A stretch of DNA of 64,000 nt from Ifrita kowaldi (lineage: Eukaryota; Chordata; Aves; Passeriformes; Cinclosomatidae): the NCBI GenBank assembly GCA_013398055.1, contig VZRS01004017.1:54717-118716 (forward strand), given 5' to 3'. Position numbers and translations under genes: made by a program. The notes beneath the pieces are model-generated. The model was not told the DNA's origin. It worked only from the letters and a program-made list of their open reading frames with translations, and did not search any database. Shown here piece after piece: positions 13,201 to 25,735 of the stretch; the first letter of the stretch is position 1, and each line of letters begins with the position of its first letter.

Positions 13201-15130
13201 TTTTACCTTGACTTTCAAGGCATCTGTGCCATGCAGGCACTGTTTTTAAAAGAGTAAAGCAAATATGGATTTGCACTTGCATGTGAACAACATGATGTGA
13301 GGTGATGCCATTGCCCTGGGCAGAGCCAGTATGTCCAAGGGAACAATCCTGCCTTGATTCAGAGCTGCTAATCACATTCCAGGAACCATTGCAGGTTCTG
13401 GAGTTACACACCCACTGGGAGACAGGCTTTCATCACAGACCTGTAATTAAAGGGAGATGCTAATGTTGCATGGTAATAACTTGGAACATCAGTTATCCTG
13501 GGAGTTCAGTGAATTTAAAAATGTAAGTATGTTGTTAAAGCTCATCAGTTAACATACCAACTTTAATTTAACTCTAAATAAATCAGGAAGGTTTGATGTT
13601 TTTATGCCAAGGTATTTCTGCAGAAATAGAAAGTACCTCAGTGTAAGCCTAGAAAATCTCAGTCACAAAACAGGCAGGCACAGCATGTCAGCACAGAGCA
13701 CCTTACATCTATTTCTGTGCATCTAAAACAGTTAAAGAATTACTGAATACTTTGCACAATGAACTCTAAATATCATTACAACCCCTCAGGTTTGCTTCGT
13801 GAGGAAGATTGAGTGAAAAAAAGATGCCTGTGGCTAGACAGTGTGTTTTAATCATGTCCAGCCCTTTCCATTTGAGGTGTATGTATCAAGTATCTGTCCA
13901 AACAGGAAGGACGCACACATGGGATAGTCAGAACAGCTGAAACTCACGCACTCAAGAAGGAAAACATCTCCCAGTTGTGCGTGGGTTGGCTCTGAGGATC
14001 AGGAAATACACAGAAGACAATGCCCAGGGATGGGGTGATCTCTGCCATGGGATGTGCTCGGGCACGCTGCAGGGATGTCACTGAGGAACAGGCCACTTCG
14101 GGTCAGGGATGGAGAGAACACCATCCCTTGCACAGGCTCAGACCTACTCAGAAGACACCTAACCCAGATGGGAGAGGTGAAAACAGCAGCCATGAGCTGT
14201 TCTCAAGTGCGTGGCAATGTTTCATTGTCAAAAAGGCTGTGCTAGCCAGAAATGTTACTACATTATTCAGCATTAAAAAACATTTTCCATTTAAGAACAG
14301 ACACAAGCTTGAAGCCAATGTAAAAGCACCCTCTCAATCAGTAGTAACAATGGCATCATTCAGTTCTGCTGATGCTTCAGGAGAGAACAGTACTTCTGCC
14401 TGCATGGTTTTAATAAAAGCAACCAAATAATCCCAGTGTGGGCTCTCTAGAAAGCCCTGTGGAGGGTTTGTGCACTTGAAAAAGGAGCACAGGATTCATG
14501 GCAGTTGAGGTGGTACTTGTGTGAATGCAGCTGCCCTGGGATAAAGATGTTCCCAGCATAAGCTGAAGCAGTACAGAGCTGTAGACAGACAAGCCCCTGG
14601 AGAGACAGAAGAGAATTATGGAGTGTTGAGCTAATTAGGTTCACAGCCTTAATTATTGGAGCACTACAGCTGATAATGCAAAACCAGCCTTGTAAACAAG
14701 CTTCTATTTTCAGCCACTCATGCCAACAACTTTCTTCTGAAAGCATCTGCTGCACAACTCAGACTTGTCACATCCCAAGGGCACATTCTGGAGAGTGTAA
14801 AGAGGTGCTCTGAAGCCCTATAATATCAGGTAATTAGAGCAAAAGAGGTCTTGACAATTGCTATTTTTAAACAAATAATGAAAACATGATGGAACATTTC
14901 AAACTCATATGTGGTCTGGAACATGCATGGCTTAAGTGCTCGCTGGAAAAAAAAAACAAAACATGGGAATTCAGTTTTATAGATGGCTTGCAAACCTTCA
15001 GCTTCTCTTCAGAGCATCCTCCCTGAGATCAGCGGAGCAAGAGGCAGGGTCACACACAAACCCTCTGCTAATCCCAGGAGAATATAGATGAAGTCACAGC
15101 CTCAGACCTTAACTGGCCCCATCCTTCTGC
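7262..15130. other. Unassigned sequence
   Basis: No gene supported. Several antisense open frames of 180-190 codons occur (9778-10353, 10519-11073, 12001-12579, all minus strand), but none has a recognisable motif, start context or splice structure. A short AAAT microsatellite is at 10351-10365. A minus-strand segment at 13207-13239 (11 codons, phase 0 to 0) has a good pyrimidine-rich acceptor and a GTAAAA donor, and is noted under findings. Confidence 0.4.
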
Positions 15131-15134
15131 CCAC

Positions 15135-15250
15135 ACTAAAACTTCGTAGAGGCTCTAAAGGAGGAGGAACCATCGGATCACCTTGTCTGACCTTCCGTGC
15201 ATCACACACTATAGTGTTTCACCCACTTATACATGTGCAGAGCCAAATAA
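15135..15250 (-). mobile_element. Ancient CR1 3' end fragment
   Basis: The plus strand reads as a diverged reverse complement of the old CR1 tail found across reptiles and birds: a GGAACCATCGGATCACC part, then TTGTCTGACCTTCC, and further on TTTCACCCA. The order and spacing of these blocks match the family (AGGGACCAT..TCATCTAGTCTGACCTCC..TTTCACCCA). Only the last hundred bases of the element remain. Confidence 0.5.
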
Positions 15251-18200
15251 CTCAAATTTGGCTGAACTGTAGCTTCTATAAAGGCAGCCAGACTGAATAT
15301 AAAGCATTACAAGACGAAGAGAAACCAGCTTTTTTTTTTTTCTTAGGTAGTTTATGTAGCTGGCTAAATATTTTTGTCCCAGTTCTAATTGGAATTCTTT
15401 GGTCTTGGCTTCCAGACCCTGACTCTTGTTCTGCCTCTAGTCATTAGATCAAGAGACCTTGCAGTACATTATGTGTTTTTTTCATGAGAGCACACTAATC
15501 AAGTCACATTTTAGTTGTTTTTTTCGAGATACTGAACCAACCAAGTTTGTGAAGGCTCCTTCACAAAAAGGACCCAATACCTCTTGGTACCCTGTGGAGT
15601 CCCCTCCACTCCACCACCTTCATTCATCCAGGTGAAACAGCAAATTGAATGTGTTCAATATCAGTCTCAAATGGTGCACAGAGAGCCCAGAGAGGAAGAA
15701 GCAAAGAGTAAAGACAACTCTTCGCTGAGAGAAGGGAAAATCAGGGGAGCTTGGAGATTGCACCAAACTCTGTCCTGCAGAGGGCCTGAACTTCCGGTTA
15801 CAGCAACACACAAAGAGCTGTTCCTGTTCACACGTGAGTCACGCATCGATGCACAGAAAATGATTCTTGGAAAAAACCTCAGTCCATATAAAGCTCAGAA
15901 AAGGTCATCACATCATCGAGGCTGTTGTCCCACACAGCCAAAGGCACTTCCCAGAGCCACCTTCACTGAACTCAGTAATTTGAATTTTACTCAATAGCAA
16001 AAAGCATCAGATTTTTAAATTTTTTTCTTAAATAGAAAACAAATGATCCACTTTTATATTGCTGCCTGCTCAGTGAAGCATTAAATGTTTCCTGGGATAG
16101 GGTGCAAGCAATGATGTAAGGTTTGGGAGCCTCAGACATGGGGCAGCTGGAATAACTGGACTATCATGAGCTGTCAACATGTGAACAAAGATATCAACTA
16201 TGACATGAGATTCTTGGGCTTCAAAATACGCACTTCACAATTCCCAGAGCAGACAGTGATTTATGACTCACCCAATTATCCCTGTCTCATGGTGGTGTAC
16301 AGCAGAAACATTAATGAGGGAACGAGAGCTAAGGGGAGACAAAAATGGACAGATCTCCACATGGACATGCATGATATGATGTGGCATTCATGATATTCCA
16401 GTGCCCACCCAGGGGAACCTGGGCTGGGTAAATGGGGGAAAGAAGTTAGAAGAGGATCAGGTCACCTATTTCTGATGTGAGTAGTGGTTTGAAGAACAGG
16501 AGAAGCCAAGATGCTGCACTTCAGTCCTGGGAGAGTGTCAGTGACTGACAAATCACGATCAATGATGATGCATTCTGTTATTTTATACCTTCAGCCTACC
16601 ATTGTAAACACATAGGATTAGGCAGGTTAATGAAATAACTTGTCACTTAAGCCCTGCTTAGTACTAAACCTGAGCTCAAGGCTCTTCACCACTAACCCCA
16701 CCCACCCTACATCCCAGAGAAGTCATGTCACATGAGCTGCAAGCACACTGCTCTGTCCATCCTGCACAGAAACTGGGGGGTCTGTCCCTGCCAAGGCCAC
16801 ACCCCAGTGATAACTGTGTCATTACCATTTCTGTGCATCTTTTATTTGACAGCACTTTCCAAGTTAACTCTGGCCAACCCCCCAGTTAATTGCAAGGACT
16901 TAGTCATTAAGAAAGTAACATGAATTGGCAGATTATGAGAAACATCTTTCCTGGAAAAAATTAGCCTCAGCTGCTTAATAAATAACATGATAGCAGAGAG
17001 GGTGTTTAGGATTCAGGGGTCACCAGGAACTCGTTACCATCACAAAAGCTTTTACAGGTTCTCTTGGACCTCCTAAAGAAGCCATTTAAGAAACAGGTAT
17101 GAAATCAGTTAGTCACAGAGTACCAGAGCTGTGTGCCTTCCTCATTTTAAAGCAGAGGGCAAGCACCATGCAATAAAAAGAGATTCAGGGCTGGTTTTAC
17201 GTGCATCTCTTATGCAGAATGGGTGTGAGGGCCATGGATGGAACAGACCCTGGGGTCCCTGGCACAGTTCTTCCTCAGCAGCACAGGGAGGCACTTGGGA
17301 CACAAAAAAGTGATTTCAAAACCATCAGTGTCAGCAGGGATCGAACAGCAATTTTAATTTCAATCATGACTTTTAATTAAAAGAAGCACTAATGTTACAG
17401 TGAGAAACTCATACAGCCAAAGCATAGAAGGTGTCCGCCTCCACACTGCTTGAACAGAAACTTCCTTCAGACACCAGGAGGCACCAGCATCCTGACAGGG
17501 ATGAACCTCTTGCGGGTGATGCTCGCAGTGCACAAACGGATACCTAGGAGTTAGCTTTCTCCCGCTGAGCAAGCACAGCTTTTCTCTAAGCATGAGGTTT
17601 CTATTTGCATGTAGCCTCCCATACCCCTTCATTTTCTCCTAGGCTTTCTGGTGTATGAATATCTCCACTAGCTGTCATCTTTTTGCCCTCTATAATGCTG
17701 CCAAAGACCTGTACCTGTCTGTCACTCATTAAGTTACTCGAAGTAAAACCTTGCTTTTTCTCCTCAGAATATGATACCCCCCACCACCACGTGTGTATCA
17801 TAATCCAGGGGAACTGGAGCAGCTCCCACATGCCCAAGCAGCCCCCAGCCATTACTGCAACCACCAGCCCCAAGACTCCCCTTCCTGTCATTATTATCCC
17901 AAATATCATCACACTAAATTGGGAGGAACAGTCTTTTGCCTGTGATGCCCATCTTATTTCTGATCACATAAAGTTTCATGTCTGTCTCTAGTCAGCTTCA
18001 CTCTGAGACACTCGGATGCTGAGCAAGCTGAAGCCTGCACATCTGCTGGGATGAGAGATGCTCTGTGGCAGCTAAATCCCCACGGCGCACACAGTCCATT
18101 TGTCTTTACTTGCAGCGAGCTGAAGTGAGGACATGCCATAACACCTAGTGCTGTTCTCCTCCTCATCTCTTCCACCATCCTGTTCATTCAGTGAGAGAAA

Positions 18201-21200
18201 CCCCTCCCAAGGACAGAAACCCATGGGAGCTCAAGTCCCAGCCCTAATACAGGCTGCATTTAACTATCTGTTCATAGATTCTGTCAATGGGAGTAGGGTT
18301 CCTTCAGTCCCCGAGGAGGGGCTACCACAGAACTGTGCTCCCATGTTGAGAGTTGACAATCCAAACAGCATGAAACCAAATGGTACTGAAGCTGCTGGCA
18401 CTGAATTAAGGTGTTGGAGGCTCTCTTCCCTCAGAAGTCACTTCAGGGAACACGTGCCGTGGATGGGGTCCCCATCCCCAGGCACCCCCAGGTTTCACAG
18501 CCATGCAGACACGGAGGCAGCGCTAATGCCACCTTGTGTCAAAGCTCACGGCGCTGCTCCAAGCCTGCAAGAGCCACCAGCACGGATCTGCTCTACAAGG
18601 TCTCAGTAAGCATTTCTGCAAAGCATAAACTCCTTAAACCTCACGTTTCTGGAACTTAAATCTGCCATTTTAAAGCAGCTTAAATGTGATGTGAACACTA
18701 ATAAAAAGACCATCCACCAGCTCTGCTGCTGCAAAACAGCTGGCTTTGAAGCTGGCTAATTCACTTAGCAGGAGCTCAGCCTTGCAGTGCTCTCGAACAA
18801 GGACAGAGGGACTGCAGGAGCACCACTAGCAGCAAAACATATCTAGGTTGTTTCTATATACTGCTCAGGGCAGTAACAAGTTCAGCAAGGAGAAAAGCAC
18901 ATGTACTTTCCTGCTACAAAGGCAATGCAAGCAGCCCAAGTGCATGAGGTAACTCACACATGAGCTTTTTAAAGCAGTGTCTGCGACCATTTCTGGGGTT
19001 TGGGACGTGATTGCCCCAAGGGAACACATGGCTGCGTGACACACAGCCCTTCTCTGGGATTCACGCTCTCTAGAATTCACCGAAGCTAAAGCTTTCATTA
19101 CATTTTCACTGTGTTTCTGGGCTGGGTAATTTTATGGACATTAATAACACTTAGAATTAAGTAAGATACGCCTATGAAAAGGTAATCAAATGTCATGCAT
19201 GAATCAAGAATCTACTACTGGTTCATTCAAAGAAGGCTGAGGAAATGGCAAAATAATTATCTTTGGAAGGAAAGGGGAGATGCACTTAAATATTAGCAAT
19301 TAGTAATATGTACTTACATATCAAGAAACCTTACATCAGTAAATTAAACAAGGGCTGGTGCTCGGGGTGACGGGCACAGCTAGCTCACAGGTGGGCTTCT
19401 GCTGGGGCTGAGATACCCTGTGTCCAGATTACAGGTTAGAAATGCAAGAGGGGATGGAAATGACCTAAATTAGGCATCACCACCTTGGTGATGGAGGCAT
19501 TCCTGTGCTGATACAGCAGAGAATTAAATTCTGCAGCTACCCAGTCCTGGGCTGAGAAGAGAAAATCACAGCAAGGAGGAGACTGTGGGCCAGGAGTGGG
19601 GAGGAGACACAGCTGGTACTGCTGAAGGCTGGCTGCGCTGTGGTCCTGCCGATCTTCTCCCACAGCGTCCCCGTGACAGTGATGGGTGTGGGTGGTGACA
19701 GCAGCACTGCTTGCTCTCAGCCAGGAGCCTGTCTGCTCCTGGCCCACAGTGGGGTCAGCAGGATGCTGTGGGACAAAGCATCTGCAGACACAGCCACCAA
19801 ACGCCTTCGGGTTGCGTGAGATTGGTGTGCATGGTGCCCATCACGAGGTTTTTACTGAAGAGTTTTCCTGAAAGGTTAGTGAGCCTCCAGCAGCGCTGGA
19901 GGAGCACACCGCTGATCTGCCCAGCTCGACAGCAATAATGACTGAGGGTTTGTTTGTGGAGTGACCTCCACATCCTGGTGCTGCACAGAATCGCCCTCCT
20001 GGTGGGCGCTCAGCGTGGAGAAAGCAGGCTGAGGACGTGGCTGTGGCAGGGTGTGTCACTGCAGTCAGGATGCGTTTCTGCACCCCGTGTGGCGACACTG
20101 GGGTCCTTTTGCAATAGCACATTTTTCTGCATTGCACTGGCCCCTTGGGGTCCTGGGCTGAGAGTGGAAAGGAAAGAGATGCCACAGCACTTGTCAGAAG
20201 AGATTTCTGGACACAGACTTTGATCACAGGGAAGGAAGAGCAGGCTGGGACATTTACACGGGAAACAAATGCCCAAGAACCACCTCACTGCAGTGTAAGG
20301 AACAGTCCTTTTTTCCTCTGAGCTCCACACAGATTGCCAGGGAAAAAGACCCAAAAAGAAGCCCCCAGAAAAAACATAAACTCTGGCAAATTAAATGTAA
20401 GAGCATAATAAAGCAAATCAAAAAGATTTTAAGAAACAACTTACTAAAGCCTTTAAAACTAATAAAAGCTTTTTTCAAACACATCAAAAGGAGGAAGACT
20501 GCCAGAGAGTCTGTCGAGCCAGAAGATGGCTGAGGCAAAAAGATAAGGCTCCAGCAGAAAAGTTAAATTAATTCTTGGCATGTGTATGAAACATCTTAAG
20601 AAGGTTCCCACAGCAGAGCCTTGCTTTATGTGGGATGAGCCAGAGGAATGTCTCCAGCCACAGCACCAGCCACAGAGGTGCAGAGACAGGGGCTCCTGGA
20701 CATGAGCAGGACAGGGGAGCTTTAGTCACTGCAGTGCCAGGAAATCACAGAGTGGAAATATCAACTCACGCACCCAGTGCAGCTTCCTCCCACCGTACGT
20801 AATTAGGCAGAGGAGCTCATTACCACAAGGGCTCTGAGGGTGGTACAAGGCTGGATGGATTCCCTGGACTCTGAGATGAATGACTAGGAAGAAATGCACC
20901 ATCAGCTTTAGGTGATGCACTGGCAATTCCACAACTCTCCTGCCCAGGCTCTCTGTTAAAGGCAAGAGACGCAGGAGATCCCTCTGAGGGACTGAGAAGC
21001 AGTCCCTAGAAGGAGGGAAGGCTGAAGGTGGACACCCCAATGAGACTTGCCATCACTCTCATTATTGCTTTAAGCCTGTTATTTGGGAAAATGTCCCAGT
21101 AATTGGGATTTATAGTGCAACTTATAATTAAAGGGCCCCAGTGGGGAGAGAGAGTGGTACTGCCAGTCTTTTGGGGATTCAGAAAAATTTTGCTTGTGGG

Positions 21201-22394
21201 TACCAGAGAGGTCAAGGTCTGTGCCTACTGCCACACTGGAAATGCTTGGTCATAATGCAACCTGAACCACCGGTAGCTGGGCAATACATCGGTTCAAGTT
21301 CCTGGCTGCTTCCAGCACAAATATAATGTGATTTGGTACCAAGCATATTCTGCCATCATCACTCACATGGCTGTGAAGACAAACCACGGTACCCCAGGTG
21401 ATGAAATTAGGACCAGGGTGCTTATCCTGGGCAACACTTTCTTGGCCTCACAGGGTGCCTCCCAGGAGAGCCTGCTGCAATGCTGCCTGTGACAGGGCTG
21501 TGTTATTGAGGTTAATATTGTTTTCATGGAGAGAAAAACAACACAAATACAGGAGTGGTGGGAAAATTGGGTGGTTGGAGGTGGAAATGTATAGGCTAAG
21601 GAGAGGTGTAATTTTATGACGGGACTATTTTTTTTTTTTTAATCTAAACTGCTCTGAGCACTGCACAAGCCCCTTCCTCTCAACACCTGCTTGCCCCTCT
21701 GCATTTTCCAGCCTCAGTTTTTTCACCACTGAACCTTCCCGATGGGTCAGAGGCAAGTCCCAATCCATTTTTCAAACTTACAAAAATGGATTTAGCCTAC
21801 CAGGGCATGTGGAGCCTCCTGGATAAGAGGGTTCTGCACAGCCACCATGGTCCCCTGACGCCTGCAAGACATCTGGTACTTAAAGGAACTGTAGACAAAA
21901 ACTCAGGAAGCTCAACACCTGGAGGTTGATATTTTCTATATTTGAGCCTAATTGCCATACACAGCACACTGGAAAATCTCAAATTTCACCAAAATAAAGA
22001 GCCTACAGATTATAAGTTCACATATTCAGTCTGAAAAAAATAATTAAGTCTCAATTTCTTATTCACTTTGATTTCCTTGGGACAGGAAATGCGGGTTTTC
22101 AATCTGGCTATAGCAAGGGGAAATTTGCAGATGAATGGAAGATGGCTTTGCTCCTAGAAATGCTGGCATAATGACTCTGCAGTGAGATACCAAAGAACTT
22201 CAAGCTATTCAATTTATTCTAGTGACAGATAGCATGCCAATCAACTCTTAAGCACCGGAATATGTTAAAAAGACTTTTTCTTTTTTAATTATACGTTGCA
22301 TTTTAATTTATCAAAGCCAGGGCAGTTTTTAGAGACAGAATGAAGCAAGACAAATGTATGCACTAGAAATAAGCCTCCTTTTTATACATACATA
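15251..22394. other. Unassigned sequence with one weak MIR-like fragment
   Basis: No gene supported. Plus-strand bases from about 16615 to 16700 (AGGTTAATGAAATAACTTG followed by TTAAGCCC, AAACCTGAGCTCAAGG and ACCACTAACCCC) resemble the last part of a MIR SINE. The match is weak. A few splice-like motifs occur without coherent frames. Confidence 0.35.
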
Positions 22395-22515
22395 CAGTGG
22401 AGGCAGTTAATCATTGGAACAATTTATCTGCATTGTGGATGATTCTCCATCACATGTTATCTTCTTAAGGCAAGAATAGAAAATTTTATTAAAATCTGCT
22501 CTGGTTCAACCAGAA
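22395..22515 (+). mobile_element. Ancient CR1 fragment
   Basis: The blocks GTTAATCATTGGAACAATTT, GTGGATGATTCTCCATCAC and AAAATCTGCTCTGGTTCAA match, in order and spacing, the end of the ORF2 region of old archosaur and turtle CR1 elements (family known for AATTAACCATTGGAACAATTTACC and GTGGATTCTCCATCAC). Divergence is high and both ends fade into unique sequence, so this is a truncated fossil copy. Confidence 0.7.
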
Positions 22516-24035
22516 GCTGTGAGTTTTAAGCAGAAATTTCTAAATAAGACTTTTTGTTCAATGTTATTATGCAAAACAGACAAGATTATTGTATTAGTGC
22601 CTACTGACCTTAACAGTCAAGATTGATTGTAATGAGAGAGGCTTCCCATTAAAAGAAATTGTATTAAGGGCATTAAATTGTATTTCTTTGAACCACTCTG
22701 AAAATTTTTACTTTGATATAGATATTCTTATTCAGGCAGTGTTTATTTAGATATCAGAAGGTACTAAAACTAATCATGGGACTTTTCGTTAGCATATATT
22801 TAATATAGCACAATAGACTTACCGAAGCACGTAAAGTATCTGAAGTATATGAGAAGTTTAAAACCTTGTAAAACTATGGATTACTAACCCAGTGCTATGA
22901 CTGCATTTGGGGATTTCATGGGATGTTGCAGGATATTAATTTCCACCCCCTCTCCATCACAGCAGCAGGGTGAAGGGAAAGCTGCTCCAGTCCCTCTAGC
23001 TACAGAGACAACGTATTAGAGCCCAGTAATGAATTTCTGCTGGACTTGCTGAGGTCTGAATGCATGAATGTCCTTCTCCTCTGCTCCACACATGTCCTCC
23101 ACTAATACAAACAACCACTGACGAAAAAGAACACTGAACTTCGAGTCAGAACTAAAATAGGTAGAATAGTCAAGTATTAAATTAAACAGAGCTCTGGATC
23201 AAACTTTTCCACATTAGATTGAGCTCCAGCCCGTGCACACCGCTCAACCTCTTTTAGACAACACAGACACAATCAGATCTGATTCATATTCCAGCTAAGG
23301 ATCAGCTCTTAATTCCCTTAAACGAAATCCAGACGCAAGGTGCCACATGTTCCTAGGCTTTGTGGATTCTTAAATACTTTCCTTCTTCATGTACACGCTT
23401 GGGACACCCGAGTACGCACCACCCCGCAGCAGGCAGACACACAAAGGTGGCTTTTGGCCAGGCGTGTTCCTCTGCAGTGAGACATAGCAAGACTCTGCCT
23501 AGTTCTTGCTCAGCTAAAAGCTACTGCTATTTGAACTGGCCATGTACAGCCCAAAATCGCAAGGACAAATCAGGCACTGCCCACAGAAGCCAAACTTGTA
23601 GAAGACTCTCACGCTCCCAGGTGTGCTTCTGCCCCAGCCGTGTTGTAACACCTTACACCGATGCACAGCCACTGTGTTGGTAACAAAAAACTGCCCAGCA
23701 CCCAAGGGAAATACATATTTTTTCAATCAATCAATCTACAACTAAATTTTCCAGTGCTCCAGTCCAGCCGTGTCATAGTCAAAGCTTTTATCTATCTGTA
23801 AGGCACAATAGTGCTGGCTGATGAAGAGCTATCAATTTATGCTGTTTTCTTAATTTCCAAGCCTGTTCAGTAGTTTATATCCATGCTGGGCAAGGAAGGA
23901 GGAGTTAAACCTGGACTAGTCCAGATCAGTAACCTCAGCTTTTCACATCGCCCTCACCCTAATGCTGGGGAGGGCTGCACATCCTCACCCACTGACCTCT
24001 CTTCTTCTCAGCTGTCTTCATTAACAAACACTTAC

Positions 24036-24079
24036 ATGCCACAGGGAATCAACAATGGATCTGTGCTTGTTTGAAACCC
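24036..24079 (-). CDS. Possible small exon (very tentative)
   Basis: A good acceptor (ccgatttcatttacag on the minus strand) and a GTAAGTG donor bracket 44 bases. Two frames stay open: one reads GFQTSTDPLLIPCG, the other VSNKHRSIVDSLWH. No neighbouring exon with a matching phase is visible, so this may be chance. Confidence 0.2.
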
Positions 24080-24080
24080 C

Positions 24081-25594
24081 TGTAAATGAAATCGGAATGG
24101 AAGGAATGTAATAAGTAAATGAAACTATTGGACAACACTGGACTTAGCCCTTAAGACTTTCTACATGATTTCTCTTCCCAGTTTGACAGAGAACTAGCTG
24201 TATTTATTTCTTTGAATATAATTTTTTCACCTATTTTGTAATTATTTCATCCAAACCAAGTGTCCTTGGTTTGCTTTAGAGACAAGTACTACCTCACAGT
24301 CAAAATATATCAGAGTTACTATTACCCTCCCAAATCAATGGCTGTCAAAAAGGAAAACAAATTTGTTCTTGACTGGCCTAGGTTAAACCAATGTTTCTTG
24401 TCGTCTTATCATCCTGGAAGTGGTTTTAAATTGGCTCATAATTTGTTCTAGTATCTTCCTCATTATCAAAGTGAAAATGACTGCTTTATAGCTAGCCATG
24501 TCTCCCATCTTAGAGAAGAAGGATTATGCTTGTTGTGCTCCTTTTGCCGGGGCACAACCTGTCCTCTATGGACTGCTAAAGGTGGCTTAATTATCTACAT
24601 ACTTTTCAAAACTGACCCTTTGATATCGAGGGCACAGGAGACCTGTGGAAGCAGTTTCTGGATTGGCAATTTTGCTGTCACCATTGGGTGCCACCATGAG
24701 CAGAGCCAGATCAGTGCCAGCAATGTGGCTTCGGGCAGCGTGGCTTCGGGCTAAGGGTCTGCAAGTGTGGGCTCACCAGCAGTTGTTTACATGTGTTTGT
24801 CTGAAGTTAGGAAAAAAAGAAAAGAAGGAAAAAGGAAAGAACAAGAGAAAATGAGCATTTTAATTTCCCAATAAAATCTATGCCACAGTATGAGTCATTG
24901 TTTGCTTTTTTACACTAGTTGGGAAAGTCCTTCTGGTTTTAATAACTAATACTGCTGAGTTCAATAAAAAGTGCTTAATTTAATTTAATCCAAATCCTGA
25001 TTAATGCCAGCTTCCCCTGGAATTTTATCTTTGTTTTAATTTGAGTCACTGTGTTAAGAGGAAAAAAAGACAGAAGGGGTAGAAGTCAATTAGTTCCTGT
25101 GCCTGTTTCTGGGCAAAACACTGGAAAATGGAAGATTGACAGGTATGGTCTGAAAGTCTATTTTTCCCCATTCCTTGGGCTGACTCTCCCCTAAGAATGT
25201 AATGTTTGCTTAGTCTTAAAAAAGGAAGCTTAACGGCTCACAACTCAGTTTGGAAAATAAAATATTCCAGGGCCAATTAGGATCAGATTTCTTTGCTGGA
25301 AGTATATTGCTTTTAATGTGTTAATATTCAAGAGATATGCTACTGTTTAATTGGACACAGAGAGCCCTTAAAGCTTGAGAGCTCTAACATGAAAACAGCC
25401 AGCCTCAGTCGTGGGCTCTGGAGTGGCTACAGAAGGAAATAATCTGGGATAAAACCTCTGATAAGAGGTTTTCATCCTTTCCCTACAATTGTCTGCACGT
25501 ATGTTTATTCAGATTAATATCTTATACAAATAACCAGCGCTAACAGGTTTTTTTAGGCTGGAAAGTTGAACATTCAAAAATCTAGAGCAGATGA
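24081..25594. other. Unassigned sequence
   Basis: AT-rich, with no supported gene. A perfect short tandem duplication of GTGGCTTCGGGC lies at about 24724-24752. Confidence 0.4.
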
Positions 25595-25735
25595 GCTGCT
25601 GATACTGGAGTTCAACACCCTCTGTGGCTGCAGGGGGATTGGCTCTGCCCAGCATCACACAGGAATCCTGTGACAGCGCCAGGGTTAGGATCCAGTTCTC
25701 CCACATCCCTCACCAGTGCCTTAACGACAAGTAAA
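25595..25735 (+). mobile_element. MIR-like SINE fragment
   Basis: The order CCCAGCATCACACAGGAA, CTGTGACAGCGCCAGGGTTA, GGATCCAGTTCTCCC, and finally CAGTGCCTTAACGAC follows the classic MIR core and 3' part (CCCAAGGTCACACAG, GTGGCAGAGCC, GAACCCAGGTCT, GTGCTCTTAACCAC). The match is diverged but collinear over about 100 bases. The left end is uncertain. Confidence 0.5.
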
